NCBI RefSeq assembly: GCF_001552175.1
Contig: NZ_BCQR01000060.1
Span: 1 to 59,955, forward strand
Length of the DNA stretch: 59,955 nt
Source: Actinomadura kijaniata NBRC 14229
GTDB taxonomy: Bacteria; Actinomycetota; Actinomycetes; Streptosporangiales; Streptosporangiaceae
Direction of reading: 5' to 3'
In this document: positions 1-8,449 of the stretch, piece after piece
How positions within the stretch are numbered: position 1 is the first letter of the stretch
How the letters are laid out: every line of letters starts with the position of its first letter
Position numbers and translations under genes: made by a program
Notes under the pieces: model-generated
The model's database searches: none
What the model was told of the DNA's origin: nothing
The model's input: the letters and a program-made list of their open reading frames with translations, nothing else

Positions 1-540
1 AAGCGACTGCTGGACGACCTGCGCAAGGCGAAGGTGCCCGCCACCTTCTTCATGCTGGGGCAGAACGTCGCCGGCAACCGCGCGCTCGTCAAGCGCATGG
101 CGACCGAGGGTCACGAACTGGCCAACCACACCTGGTCGCACCCGCAGCTCACCCAGCTGTCGGACGCGGCCGTGCGTTCCCAGATCAGCCGGACCAACAA
201 GGCGATCAAGGCGGCCAGCGGCGTCACGCCCCGCCTCATGCGGCCGCCGTACGGCGCGACCAACGCCCGCGTCGGCAGGGCCGTGGGGATGCCGCAGATC
301 ATGTGGAGCGTCGACACGCTCGACTGGAAGTACCGGGACGTCGCCCGGAACGTGCGCGTGGGCGTCAACACCCCGCGCAAGGGTGACATCGTGCTGTTCC
401 ACGACATCCACTCGACCACGGTCGCCGCGATCCCGAGGGTGGTCGCGGGTCTCAAGAAGCGCGGCTTCACCCTGGTCACCGTCTCGCAGCTGTACGCCGG
501 GAAGAAGCTCAAGCCCGGCGGCCTGTACTACAAGCGCTGA
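1..540 (+). CDS. Polysaccharide deacetylase (NodB homology), 5' end cut by window
   Basis: Carbohydrate esterase family 4 (NodB-like) enzyme that removes acetyl groups from cell-wall or other polysaccharides, probably outside the cell. The frame is open from base 1, so the GTG at 34 is internal; residues before KVPATFF belong to the same protein. Visible motifs are the zinc HxxxH (HTWSH), RPPYGA, the WSVDTLDWK segment and the closing IVLFHDIH with the catalytic His. The first motif (TFDDGP type, with the catalytic Asp) and any signal peptide lie outside the window. The gene ends 80 bp before recQ, which converges on it. Confidence 0.9.
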   Translation, partial: KRLLDDLRKAKVPATFFMLGQNVAGNRALVKRMATEGHELANHTWSHPQLTQLSDAAVRSQISRTNKAIKAASGVTPRLMRPPYGATNARVGRAVGMPQIMWSVDTLDWKYRDVARNVRVGVNTPRKGDIVLFHDIHSTTVAAIPRVVAGLKKRGFTLVTVSQLYAGKKLKPGGLYYKR

Positions 541-550
541 CCCGGCTCCG

Positions 551-615
551 CGCCGCCGCGTCGAAGGACGCGGCGGCGCGGGCGCCCTCCGGCACGGGAT
601 CCGCGCCGGAGGGCG
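551..615. terminator. Two tandem hairpins between convergent genes
   Basis: A 12-bp perfect stem (551-562 with 567-578, GAAG loop) is followed by an 11-bp perfect stem (583-593 with 605-615). They fill the gap between the deacetylase and recQ and probably terminate both. There is no T-tract, as is common in high-GC actinobacteria. Confidence 0.65.
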
Positions 616-620
616 AGGGC

Positions 621-2225
621 TCAACGGGGAGAACGCTCGCGGGTGAGCAGGCCCCGCTCCGCCACCGCGGCGACCAGGAGCTCTTTGTAGCCCGCCTCGT
701 CGAAGAGGATGGTGACGCGCTCGCGTTCTCCCGCCACGACGACCCCGCCTCCCCACTTGCGGTGCTCGACGCGGACGCCGACGGGGAAGACGCGGTTGTC
801 GAGGCGCTGCTCGGCCCGGCCGGTCTCGCACGTGTCGCAGTGGCCGCAGGGCCGGTCGCGCGCCTCGCCGAAATAGCGCAGCAGGAAGCGGCCACGGCAG
901 TCGGTGAGTTCGCAGTAGCGCCGCATCATCTCGATCCGGGTGCGCGCCACGTCCCGGTGCCGCTGGGCGAGCCGGACGGCGGCGGCGACCGTCTCCCCGA
1001 TGTCGGCCGCGTGCGGCGCGGGACGGATCCGCCGCCCCAGCCGCACCGCCCCCGCTTCCTGGAGCAGGTTGAGCAACGCGGTCAGGCGGCGAGGGGACAC
1101 CCCGGCGCGTTCGGCGAGCCCGCCGCGGCCGGTCACCCCGTCCGCGACCGCCCGGCAGACGGCGGTCAGCGTCTCCTCGTCCGGCAGCCCGCCGGTGAAG
1201 AAGCGGGGCAGGCCCAGGTCGTCGGCGTGGTAGAAGCAGAGGGCGTCGGCGTCCCGCCCGTCGCGTCCGGCCCGCCCCACCTGCTGGTAATAGGAGTCGA
1301 GCGAGTCCGGCACCTGGGCGTGCAGCACGAACCGCACGTCGGGTTTGTCGATGCCCATGCCGAACGCCGTGGTGGCCACGATGATCCGCGTCCGGCCGGT
1401 CATGAACGCCTGCTGCGCGTCGTCGCGTTCCCTCTTGCGCATCCCGCCGTGGTAGGGACGCGCCGACGGGAGCCGCCGGCTGAACCACGCGGTGTCCTTG
1501 CGGGTGGCGACGTACACGATGCCGGACCCGTCCAGGTCGTGCGCGGCGTCCAGGACGGCCTGGCGCTGCTCGTCGGCGTCGCGGAACGAGCGGACGGCGA
1601 GCCGGATCTCGGGGCGGTCGAACCCGTGGACCAGTTTCGCCGGGTCGCGCAGCCGCAGCCGTTCGACGATCTCGTCCCGGACGGGCGGCGCGGCCGTCGC
1701 GGTCAGCGCCGCCATCACCGGCCGCGGCGACAGCGCGTCGGCCACGGCGCCGACGCGCAGGTAGTCGGGCCGGAAGTCATGGCCCCACGCCGACACGCAG
1801 TGCGCCTCGTCGACCACCACCAGCCGCGGCGGTGTCCGGGCGAGCGTCTCCCGCACGTCGGAGCGCACCAGCTGCTCGGGGGCCATGAAAACGAACGCGG
1901 TCCGGTCGCCGCCCAGCGCCGCGAACGCCCGGTCCCGGTCCGCCGCCGACGTCGCCGCGTTCAGGCTGTGGGCCTCGACGCCGTCGGCGCCGAGCCCCTG
2001 CACCTGGTCGCGTTGCAGGGAGACCAGCGGCGACACCACCACGGTGGGGCCGCCCAGCATCATCCCGGCGATCTGGTAGACCGCCGACTTCCCGCTGCCG
2101 GTCGGCATCACCACCAGCGCGTCCCGCCCGCCGGCCAGGGCCTGGACCGCCTCCCGCTGCCCGGGCCGCAGCTCGGCGAGCCCGAAGACCTCGCGGGCCA
2201 CGGACGTGATCTCTCCGCCTCGCAC
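621..2225 (-). CDS. recQ: RecQ-family ATP-dependent DNA helicase
   Basis: 3'-5' DNA helicase for recombination and replication-fork repair. Walker A MPTGSGKS is at about residues 40-47 and the DEAH box at 139-142, followed by the RecQ aromatic-rich loop region (AHCVSAWGHDFRPDY). The helicase C domain has TTAFGMGIDKPDVR and QQVGRAGRDG, and a RecQ zinc-binding cluster (RRYC, then CGHCDTC) lies near 440-470. There is no HRDC domain. The last 60 residues (VEHRKWGGGVVVAG...ILFDEAGYKEL) resemble the Tudor-like C-terminus of PcrA/UvrD. The GTG start at 2225 has GAGGAGG six bases upstream. At 534 residues it is a short RecQ. Confidence 0.9.
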   Translation of the reverse strand: MRGGEITSVAREVFGLAELRPGQREAVQALAGGRDALVVMPTGSGKSAVYQIAGMMLGGPTVVVSPLVSLQRDQVQGLGADGVEAHSLNAATSAADRDRAFAALGGDRTAFVFMAPEQLVRSDVRETLARTPPRLVVVDEAHCVSAWGHDFRPDYLRVGAVADALSPRPVMAALTATAAPPVRDEIVERLRLRDPAKLVHGFDRPEIRLAVRSFRDADEQRQAVLDAAHDLDGSGIVYVATRKDTAWFSRRLPSARPYHGGMRKRERDDAQQAFMTGRTRIIVATTAFGMGIDKPDVRFVLHAQVPDSLDSYYQQVGRAGRDGRDADALCFYHADDLGLPRFFTGGLPDEETLTAVCRAVADGVTGRGGLAERAGVSPRRLTALLNLLQEAGAVRLGRRIRPAPHAADIGETVAAAVRLAQRHRDVARTRIEMMRRYCELTDCRGRFLLRYFGEARDRPCGHCDTCETGRAEQRLDNRVFPVGVRVEHRKWGGGVVVAGERERVTILFDEAGYKELLVAAVAERGLLTRERSPR

Positions 2226-2450
2226 GTCCGCCTCCTCGCCATCGACCTGATCCGGACGCCCGACCGTGCTTCCGCGTCGTCAGGCGACCGAAACGCCAGG
2301 GCGTCCTGCCCGCCCAGCCCCGTCACTAACCTGCCTTCGCGCACCGGACGGCGCTGAACGAACACCGGCATGGGACCGCGGAGGCCGGGCGTCGGCGGCG
2401 TGCGCCAGACTGGGCGTGCCCAGCCCGCCGGATCACGAGGTCGCCCGCCG

Positions 2451-2477
2451 CCTCACATTTCGGTGCGCTGTCCCGTC
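2451..2477 (+). promoter_or_regulatory. Candidate ECF41-type promoter
   Basis: CCTCACA at 2451-2457, a 16-bp spacer, then CGTC at 2474-2477, about 40 bp before the first sigma gene. As I remember it, the ECF41 promoter consensus is TGTCACA then CGTC. The match is 5 of 7 and 4 of 4. It suggests autoregulation; this is inference from a short motif. Confidence 0.45.
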
Positions 2478-2517
2478 GTAGGGGGAGAGCAGACACGACC
2501 GAAGGAGCCGCGAGACC

Positions 2518-3489
2518 ATGACCAGCCCGTCCGAGGCGGAAGGCGATCGGCTCGACCCGGGCCTGAGCGCGATCGTCAGCGAGCGGCGCCAGCTGATCGG
2601 CCTGGCCTACCGGATGCTGGGCTCGCTGGCCGAGGCCGAGGACGTCGTCCAGGAGACCTACGCCCGCTGGTACGCCATGTCCGCGCCGCAGCGGGAGGCC
2701 ATCGAGTCGCCGGGTGGCTGGCTGACCAGGGTCGCCAGCCGCATCTGCCTGGACGTGCTCGGCTCGGCGCGGGCCCGGCGCGAGCGTTACGTGGGGGAGT
2801 GGATCCCCGAGCCGCTGCCCGGCCACGCCGACTGGGGCGGCGGGCCGCCGCACGGCGCCACCGCCGATCCGGCCGACCGCGTCACGCTCGACGAGTCGGT
2901 CAACATGGCTTTCCTGGTGGTGCTCGAGGCGATGACCCCGGCCGAGCGCGTGGCGTTCATCCTGCACGACGTCTTCCGCTACCCCTTCGCCGACGTGGCC
3001 GAGATCGTCGGCCGTACCCCGGCGGCCTGCCGCCAGCTGGCCTCCTCGGCCCGCCGCCGCATCCGCGCCGCGCAGCCCTCGGCGACCCCGCCGGCCCAGC
3101 AGGCCCGCGTCGTCCGGGAGTTCAAACAGGCCTGGGAGGCCAAGGACATCGGCGCCCTCCTCGGCCTGCTCGACCCCGACGCCACCGCCACCGGTGACGG
3201 CGGCGGCCTCGCCACCGCCCTGCCCCGCCCCGTCGAGGGCGCCGAGCAGATCGCGCGCTTCTTCACCGAGCGGGCCCGCGCCGACCGGGCGACGATCCGG
3301 GAGTGCACGGTCAACGGTCAGCCCGGTCTGAGGGCCGAGCTGGACGGCACCACCGTGAGCGTGATGGCGTTCGAGGTCGTGGACGGCCGGATCAGGCACA
3401 TCTGGACGGTGCTCAACCCCGACAAGCTCCGGCCGTGGACGGGGGAGCCGGGAGCGGAGCCGCGGAGCGAGGGGCGAGGGTGGAACTGA
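2518..3489 (+). CDS. ECF41-family RNA polymerase sigma factor (SigJ-like), copy 1
   Basis: Extracytoplasmic-function sigma factor with a fused SnoaL/NTF2-like C-terminal domain, the architecture of ECF41 and mycobacterial SigJ. Region 2 (LIGLAYRMLGSLAEAEDVVQE) is at about 26-46 and region 4 (TPAERVAFILHDVF... RTPAACRQLASSAR) at about 140-185. The linker carries the ECF41 WxPEP signature (WIPEPLP), and the C-terminal domain carries the DGGG motif (TGDGGG), here followed by L instead of the usual K. In this group the C-terminal domain modulates activity, so no anti-sigma gene is expected, and none is present. The ATG at 2518 has GAAGGAG upstream. The stop overlaps the next gene by 10 bp. Confidence 0.88.
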   Translation: MTSPSEAEGDRLDPGLSAIVSERRQLIGLAYRMLGSLAEAEDVVQETYARWYAMSAPQREAIESPGGWLTRVASRICLDVLGSARARRERYVGEWIPEPLPGHADWGGGPPHGATADPADRVTLDESVNMAFLVVLEAMTPAERVAFILHDVFRYPFADVAEIVGRTPAACRQLASSARRRIRAAQPSATPPAQQARVVREFKQAWEAKDIGALLGLLDPDATATGDGGGLATALPRPVEGAEQIARFFTERARADRATIRECTVNGQPGLRAELDGTTVSVMAFEVVDGRIRHIWTVLNPDKLRPWTGEPGAEPRSEGRGWN

Positions 3490-4352
3490 CCGGCACGGCG
3501 GCGGAGGTCGACTGGGAGTCGCACCGGCCCGCGGTCTTCGGGGCGGCCTACCGGATCCTGGGCACCGTGACCGAGGCCGAGGACGTGACGCAGGAGGTCT
3601 GGTTGCGCGCGGCCGCGGCCGACCTGTCCGAGGTGCGGGACCTGCGGGCCTGGCTGGTGACCCTGGCCGCCCGCACGTCCTACAACGTGCTGAGGTCGGC
3701 GCGCGTCCGGCGTGAGTCCTATGTCGGACCCTGGCTGCCCGAACCGCTGCTGACCGGACCGGACGCCGCCGCCCGGGTGCTCCTGGACGAGTCGGTGAGC
3801 ACCGCGATGCTGGTGGTCATGGAGACGCTCACCCCCGCCGAACGCGTCGCGCTGGTGCTGCACGACGTGTTCGGCTTCCCGTTCGACCGGATCGCCGAGG
3901 TGCTCGGCAACACGCCCGCCGCCAGCCGCAAGCTCGCCTCCCGCGCGCGGGCGCGGGTCGCCGAGGTCCGGGAGCGGCCCCGGGCGTCCAGGGCCGAGAC
4001 CGAACGGGTGCTCAGGGCGTTCAAGGCGGCCGCCGAGGCGGGGGACATGGCCGCGCTCGTCGGGCTGCTGCACCCCGAGGCCGTCTACGTCGGTGACGGC
4101 GGCGGCAGGGCGGTCGCCGCGCGCAGGCCGGTCCGGGGCGCGGAGGCGATCGCCCTGCTGGCGATCAGGCTGGTCGAGATCAGGCGCCCCGACGCGTTCC
4201 GGATCGTCGAGGTGAACGGGCAGCCCGCCCTGGCGACCTACCACGGCGGCGAGCTGGTCTGGCTCGACACCGTGGAGATCGCCGACGGGCGCGTCACGAC
4301 GTTCCGCAGACTGGTCAATCCCGAGAAACTCGCCCCCATCGGTCACATCTGA
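3480..4352 (+). CDS. ECF41-family RNA polymerase sigma factor (SigJ-like), copy 2
   Basis: Second ECF41 sigma factor, 290 residues, paralogous to its upstream neighbour. Region 2 reads AAYRILGTVTEAEDVTQEVW; region 4 is TPAERVALVLHDVFGFPF...NTPAASRKLASRAR. The linker has the canonical WLPEP and the NTF2-like domain has VGDGGGR. I chose the GTG at 3480 because it follows GAGGGGCGAGG and begins just before the conserved domain; a longer frame back to 3303 would read through the upstream gene. The 10-bp overlap with copy 1 implies translational coupling. The pair may form heterologous control of the same target genes. Confidence 0.87.
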   Translation: MELTGTAAEVDWESHRPAVFGAAYRILGTVTEAEDVTQEVWLRAAAADLSEVRDLRAWLVTLAARTSYNVLRSARVRRESYVGPWLPEPLLTGPDAAARVLLDESVSTAMLVVMETLTPAERVALVLHDVFGFPFDRIAEVLGNTPAASRKLASRARARVAEVRERPRASRAETERVLRAFKAAAEAGDMAALVGLLHPEAVYVGDGGGRAVAARRPVRGAEAIALLAIRLVEIRRPDAFRIVEVNGQPALATYHGGELVWLDTVEIADGRVTTFRRLVNPEKLAPIGHI

Positions 4353-4367
4353 ACCCGCCGTCTTGTC
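4341..4367 (+). promoter_or_regulatory. Candidate ECF41-type promoter before the oxidoreductase
   Basis: GGTCACA at 4341-4347 (6 of 7 to TGTCACA), a 16-bp spacer, then TGTC at 4364-4367 (3 of 4 to CGTC). The spacer equals that of the candidate before the first sigma gene. The -35 element overlaps the end of the second sigma gene. Confidence 0.4.
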
Positions 4368-4421
4368 TCCCTGCCGGACCCCCCGACCCCCGGGGGGGCG
4401 AGGACGGGAGAGGACGACACG

Positions 4422-5576
4422 ATGGCGCACGTTGTGATCATCGGAGGCGGGTTCGCGGGCGTGTGGAGCGCGGCGGGAGCGGCACTGGCGCGCGGGGACG
4501 CGGACCTGCGCGTCACGCTCGTCGCGCCGAACGAGCACCTGGTGCTGCGGCCGCGCCTGTACGAGCCGGAGCCGGACCGGGCCACGGTGGAGCTGCGCAG
4601 GGTCCTCGGGCCGATCGGCGTGGAGCACCTGCGGGCCTCGGTGAGCACGATCGACACCGGCCGCCGCGTGGTGGTGGCCGACGGCCGGGAGATCGGCTAC
4701 GACCGCCTGGTGCTGGCGGCGGGCAGCGCGCTCGTCCGGCCCCGGGACCTGCCCGGCGCCGAACGGCTCTTCGACATCGACACCCTGGACGGGGCGCGGC
4801 GGCTCACCGGCCATCTGCGCGACCGCGAGGACTACACCGCCGTGGTCGTCGGCGCCGGGTTCGTCGGGCTGGAGGCCGCGACCGCCCTGGCCGCCCGGGG
4901 CCGTGTGCTGCTGGTGGACCGGGCGGACACGGTGGCGGAACCGCTCGGCCCGGGCCCGCGCGCGGAGATCGAGGCGGCGCTGGACGAGCTGGGCGTCGCG
5001 CGCCGCCTCGGAACCACGGTGACCGAGGTCGGCGACGGGTACGCCGTCCTGTCCGACGGCGCCAGGGTCGAGGCGGACGCGGTGGTCTGGTCGGTGGGGA
5101 TGAGGGCCAGCGAACTGACCCGGCAGATCTCCGCCGAACTCGACCACCTCGGCCGGGTGCCGGTCGACCGGCGGCTGCGCGCCCTTCCCGAGGTGTTCGC
5201 CGCCGGGGACACGGCCGCGGCGGCGTTCGACGCCGAGCACACGGTCATGCAGGCCTGCCAGCACGCCACCCCGCTCGGCAAGGTCGCCGGATACAACGCG
5301 GTGGCCGACCTGCTCGGCAGGCCGCTGCGCGACTTCACCCCCGGCCCGTACGTCACCTGCCTGGACCTGGGCGGCGCCGGTGCGATCTTCACCCGGGGCT
5401 GGGACCGCAGGGTGATGGCGTCGGGCGCCGACGGCGCGGCCATCAAGCAGCGGATCAACCAGGCGATCCACCCGCCGGTCGACGACGCCGCGGAGATCCT
5501 CGCCGCCGCCGACCACGTCCACCTCGAACTGCCCTTCTTCCCCCGCGACGAGGAGAGGACCGCTCCCGTCGCGTGA
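4422..5576 (+). CDS. NAD(P)/FAD-dependent oxidoreductase (NDH-2-like)
   Basis: Flavoprotein of the pyridine-nucleotide-disulphide oxidoreductase fold, 384 residues. An FAD-binding GGGFAG (HVVIIGGGFAGVWS) lies at residues 3-16. The NAD(P)-binding VVVGAGFVGLEAA follows at about 143-155, and the second FAD contact VFAAGD at about 261-266. It most resembles type II NADH dehydrogenases in layout, but has no clear membrane helix. It lies 69 bp after two ECF41 sigma genes. ECF41 sigmas are known to sit beside and activate COE-type genes (carboxymuconolactone decarboxylase, oxidoreductase, epimerase), so this is the likely target. The substrate is unknown. Confidence 0.85.
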   Translation: MAHVVIIGGGFAGVWSAAGAALARGDADLRVTLVAPNEHLVLRPRLYEPEPDRATVELRRVLGPIGVEHLRASVSTIDTGRRVVVADGREIGYDRLVLAAGSALVRPRDLPGAERLFDIDTLDGARRLTGHLRDREDYTAVVVGAGFVGLEAATALAARGRVLLVDRADTVAEPLGPGPRAEIEAALDELGVARRLGTTVTEVGDGYAVLSDGARVEADAVVWSVGMRASELTRQISAELDHLGRVPVDRRLRALPEVFAAGDTAAAAFDAEHTVMQACQHATPLGKVAGYNAVADLLGRPLRDFTPGPYVTCLDLGGAGAIFTRGWDRRVMASGADGAAIKQRINQAIHPPVDDAAEILAAADHVHLELPFFPRDEERTAPVA

Positions 5577-5581
5577 CCCCC

Positions 5582-5618
5582 GGAACGCGGCGGCCCACCG
5601 AACGGGCCGCCGCGTTCC
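5582..5618 (+). terminator. Hairpin terminator after the oxidoreductase
   Basis: A perfect 15-bp stem, 5582-5596 with 5604-5618, and a 7-base loop, starting 6 bp after the stop codon. The remaining 243 bp to the next gene (5619-5861) shows no recognisable gene. Confidence 0.75.
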
Positions 5619-5861
5619 CCGACGGCCACCACCAGGTTGCCGACCGGCCACCAGCGCACGGCACCGCCTCGAACGGCTCGGTGCGGAACCCTGGCAGTCG
5701 CGCCAGATCCGCGTTCACCCGGGTGCGGTTGTTGTTGCGGATGGTGATGCCCTGGCGAACGGCTGCCACAGTGGAGCCCACGACCGTCGTGGCCGTCCGC
5801 AGGGTTCATGCTGTCGGCGCGGCGGTATCCCGTTGGGACCGGGAAGGCGGTGGGGTACGCG

Positions 5862-6917
5862 ATGGCTGGGGACCTGGATGCGGCGGACGTGAGCCGGTTG
5901 GCGCGGGACCTGTCCGCGCAGGCGCGGCGCGGAGCCGGCATGGCCGAACTGGGCGAGGTGTTCTCGCGGGCGGTGGCGCCCGTCGTGGCCCATGACGCGG
6001 CGCGGGTGGTGGGTGCCAATCCCGCGACCCGGTCGGGGTCCTTCAGCTTCTGGCACGGGGTCGAGCCCGGCCTGGGGCAGGCCTGGCTGCAGAACTTCTT
6101 CGCCGGCGCCGATCCCTTTCCGGTGCAGGATCTGGCCCGGTGCCCGGTGCCGGTGGGCGTGCGGGGAGAGGGCGGCGGTGACGGCGACCGCGGGTCCCGG
6201 CGACGGCTGGCCGCCTACGGCGTGGGGAGCGAGCTGCGGCTGCTCCTACGGGACGCCCGCGGTGTCTGGGGCTCGCTGGGCCTGCTGCGCGCCCAGGGCG
6301 GACGGCCGTTCGACGAGCAGGACATGATCCGGGTGGCGCCCCTGGCGCCGGCACTGCTGGCGGCCCTGCGCGCCCACGTGACCTCCAGCCCGCTGGTGCC
6401 GGCCGTCGCGGCGCCGCCGCCGGGAGTGCTCATCGTCGACGACGGCCACGCCATCCGCGCGACCACCCCGCACGCCCACGCGTGGACGCGGCTGATGCGC
6501 GCCCCCTGGCCCCACCTGCACTGGATCATCGAGCCGTTCATGGCCGGGCTGGCCAGGAAGGCGCGTGCCCACGCCCGCGACCCGTGCGCGACCCGGCCGC
6601 TGGTGGTGGGGCCCGCCGCCAGCTTCGGCCGATGGATCGCCTTCCAGGCCGAACCGCTGGACGACGGCACCGCCGACGTCGCGATCACCGTTCTGGCGGC
6701 CACGGGCGACCAACTGCTGCCGACCTTCTGCGACTGGTACCAGCTCACCCCGCGCGAACGGCAGGTCCTCGCCCTGCTGCGCGACACGATGACGCCCAAA
6801 CAGATCACCCGCCGCCTGGGCCTGTCGGCGCACACCGTCAACGACCACCTCAAGGCGATCCACCGCAAGACCGGGGCCAGCGGACGAGACGAACTCCTCG
6901 CCGCCCTCACCAACTGA
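5862..6917 (+). CDS. LuxR-family transcriptional regulator
   Basis: A regulator of about 351 residues with a C-terminal LuxR/GerE helix-turn-helix (LTPRERQVLALLRDTMTPKQITRRLGLSAHTVNDHLKAI, split at about residues 287-325). The N-terminal two thirds has a possible GAF-like sensory fold (FSFWHGVEPGLGQAWLQ, LLLRDARGVWGSLGLL) but no motif that names a ligand. I prefer the ATG at 5862 (GGTGGGG six bases upstream) to an in-frame ATG at 5808, which would have a poorly spaced ribosome site. It converges on the PAP2 gene with an 11-bp gap. Confidence 0.82.
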   Translation: MAGDLDAADVSRLARDLSAQARRGAGMAELGEVFSRAVAPVVAHDAARVVGANPATRSGSFSFWHGVEPGLGQAWLQNFFAGADPFPVQDLARCPVPVGVRGEGGGDGDRGSRRRLAAYGVGSELRLLLRDARGVWGSLGLLRAQGGRPFDEQDMIRVAPLAPALLAALRAHVTSSPLVPAVAAPPPGVLIVDDGHAIRATTPHAHAWTRLMRAPWPHLHWIIEPFMAGLARKARAHARDPCATRPLVVGPAASFGRWIAFQAEPLDDGTADVAITVLAATGDQLLPTFCDWYQLTPRERQVLALLRDTMTPKQITRRLGLSAHTVNDHLKAIHRKTGASGRDELLAALTN

Positions 6918-6928
6918 CCACAGCGGTC

Positions 6929-7585
6929 TCACCCCGGCCGGTCCCGGACCGGGAGGTGAAGGGCCAAGGCCACGGTGACGCCGAGCAGAGCTCCGGCGGC
7001 CACGTCGCTGGGGTAGTGGGCCGCGGTGTACACCCGCGCGTACGCGACCCCGACGGCCAGGACTCCCAACGGAGCCCCCACCCGCGGGGCGGCCAGGGCC
7101 GAGGCGGTGACGAACGCCGTCGCCGCGGCGGTATGCCCCGAGGGGAAGGACCCCGACTCGGGAACCCGGCCCGGGCGTCGCCGCCGTATCCGCTCCGGCG
7201 GGCGGGACCGGCCGATGAGGTTCTTGGCGGCCGCGTTGCACACCGGGCTGGTCAGCAGCATCGCCGCCAGGCCCCAACGCGCCGCCTCGCGGCTCTGCCG
7301 ACCGCCGGCGGCGGCCATCACGGCGGCCACCGCCCACCACGCCACCAGATGGTCGGTGGCGCGCGACAACCTCGGCATCCACCGGTCCAGCATCGGATCG
7401 GGGTGGGCCACCACCCATTCCAGCACCCGGCAGTCCAGCCGCCGCGCCCGGCCACGGGCCGCCCGGCAGGCGCCGATCACCGCCTGCCAGGCCCGGGCCC
7501 CGTGCTGATCGTCCGCTCGCGGTCGCCTGTCCAGCATCTCCCCCCTCGACACCTCGACAGGGCCCGCGCGATCGGGCGCGATCAC
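6929..7585 (-). CDS. PAP2-superfamily phosphatase
   Basis: Membrane phosphatase of the phosphatidic acid phosphatase type 2 / undecaprenyl-diphosphatase superfamily, 218 residues. All three signature motifs are present: KNLIGRSRP (KX6RP), PSGH in FPSGHTAAA, and RVYTAAHYPSD (RX5HX3D). Several hydrophobic segments flank them (VAWWAVAAVMAAAG, LAAMLLTSPV, ALLGVTVALALHL). The likely substrate is a lipid phosphate such as undecaprenyl diphosphate. The GTG at 7585 follows GGAGG at good spacing; an ATG at 7537 is an alternative. Confidence 0.85.
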   Translation of the reverse strand: MIAPDRAGPVEVSRGEMLDRRPRADDQHGARAWQAVIGACRAARGRARRLDCRVLEWVVAHPDPMLDRWMPRLSRATDHLVAWWAVAAVMAAAGGRQSREAARWGLAAMLLTSPVCNAAAKNLIGRSRPPERIRRRRPGRVPESGSFPSGHTAAATAFVTASALAAPRVGAPLGVLAVGVAYARVYTAAHYPSDVAAGALLGVTVALALHLPVRDRPG

Positions 7586-7608
7586 CCCGTGTCCTCCGCG
7601 GTCGCCGT

Positions 7609-7794
7609 TCAGGAGGCGGTCTGGTCCTCCAGCTTCGCGTCGGTGGCGTTCTTGCGCACCGACTCGATCCCGTTCAGCGCCGCCGCCTTGCTCTCGTAGC
7701 TCTCGCTGGTCGCGATCACCTGGCCGTTCGAGGCGACCAGGTTGAAGTGGAACTTGCCGGTTCCGCCCTTCTTGAGCACGAACTTGCCAGCCAC
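7609..7794 (-). CDS. YegP/DUF1508 family small protein
   Basis: A 61-residue single-repeat DUF1508 protein: FVLKKGGTGKFHFNLVASNG, then VIATSESYESKAAALNGIESVRKNA. These are the beta-strand and helix of the family, whose biochemical role is not settled. GTG start with GGGAGAGGG just upstream. It lies upstream of and on the same strand as the PAP2 gene (23-bp gap), so the two may be co-transcribed. The 175 bp between it and the globin gene shows nothing recognisable. Confidence 0.85.
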   Translation of the reverse strand: MAGKFVLKKGGTGKFHFNLVASNGQVIATSESYESKAAALNGIESVRKNATDAKLEDQTAS

Positions 7795-7969
7795 CGACCC
7801 TCTCCCTTCATCAACGGGACGTACTCGACATCACGGACACATCGTGACGTCACCGGCACTGTGTGCCCCTGCATGTCCCGTTCACACCTCCCGCTCCCCA
7901 CCGGCCCGCTCCGGCCGATGACCCCACCGGAGTCACCGAGTGCCGGGGTCAGGGTTTTCGGAAGACCGC

Positions 7970-8344
7970 CTAGTCCGCCGGTCGGCGGGCGGGGAGGGAG
8001 ACCACGGCTTCGCGTTGTTCCTGGAGGTGTTCGCAGAGCACCGTGAGGATGCGGGGGTCGATCCCCAGGGAGCCCGCGGCCGCTTCGAGGTGCTCGATGA
8101 ACGCGTCGAACTCCGGGTCGGTGATGTGGAGCAGCAGATGCGTCTCCCTGAGGCCGCGCGCCTCGTAGGTGTGCGGGCCGCCCAGCAGCGCGGTGAGGAA
8201 CTGGGCCTGGTGGTAGGCGAGCCAGCCCATGTCCCTGCCCCGGAAGTGGGAGACCAGCCTGTGGTCGGTCAGGACGCGCGCGTAGAGACGGGGCACGAGG
8301 GCGGCGACGGTCTCGGCGCCGCCGATCTGCTCGTAGAGGCTCAT
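7970..8344 (-). CDS. Group I truncated haemoglobin
   Basis: A 124-residue 2-on-2 globin. The N-terminus SLYEQIGGAETVAALVPRLYARVLTD is typical of group I. HFRGRDM and a helix with YHQAQFLTALLGG precede the proximal-His segment (ETHLLLHITDPEFDAF), where a His binds haem iron. The family binds O2 and NO and often detoxifies NO in the cytoplasm. ATG start with GAGAGG upstream. It lies downstream of the MFS gene on the same strand, with a 105-bp gap. Confidence 0.85.
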   Translation of the reverse strand: MSLYEQIGGAETVAALVPRLYARVLTDHRLVSHFRGRDMGWLAYHQAQFLTALLGGPHTYEARGLRETHLLLHITDPEFDAFIEHLEAAAGSLGIDPRILTVLCEHLQEQREAVVSLPARRPAD

Positions 8345-8449
8345 CGGGGCCTCTCAGGGGGGATCGCCGCCGGAAGGACCCTCGTAGGATAATGCCGCTG
8401 GGTGATCGTTCGATTACGGTACGCGCGAACTGGTCGGCGCGGACGTCGG

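Noticed and set aside
762..2357. Long plus-strand open frame opposite recQ (about 530 codons)
   Set aside because: It is the antisense shadow of recQ, rich in Arg/Pro/Gly/His with no family pattern; such shadows are common at this GC content.
3318..5651. 777-codon minus-strand frame across the sigma and oxidoreductase genes
   Set aside because: Antisense shadow with low-complexity composition; the plus-strand genes have clear domains.
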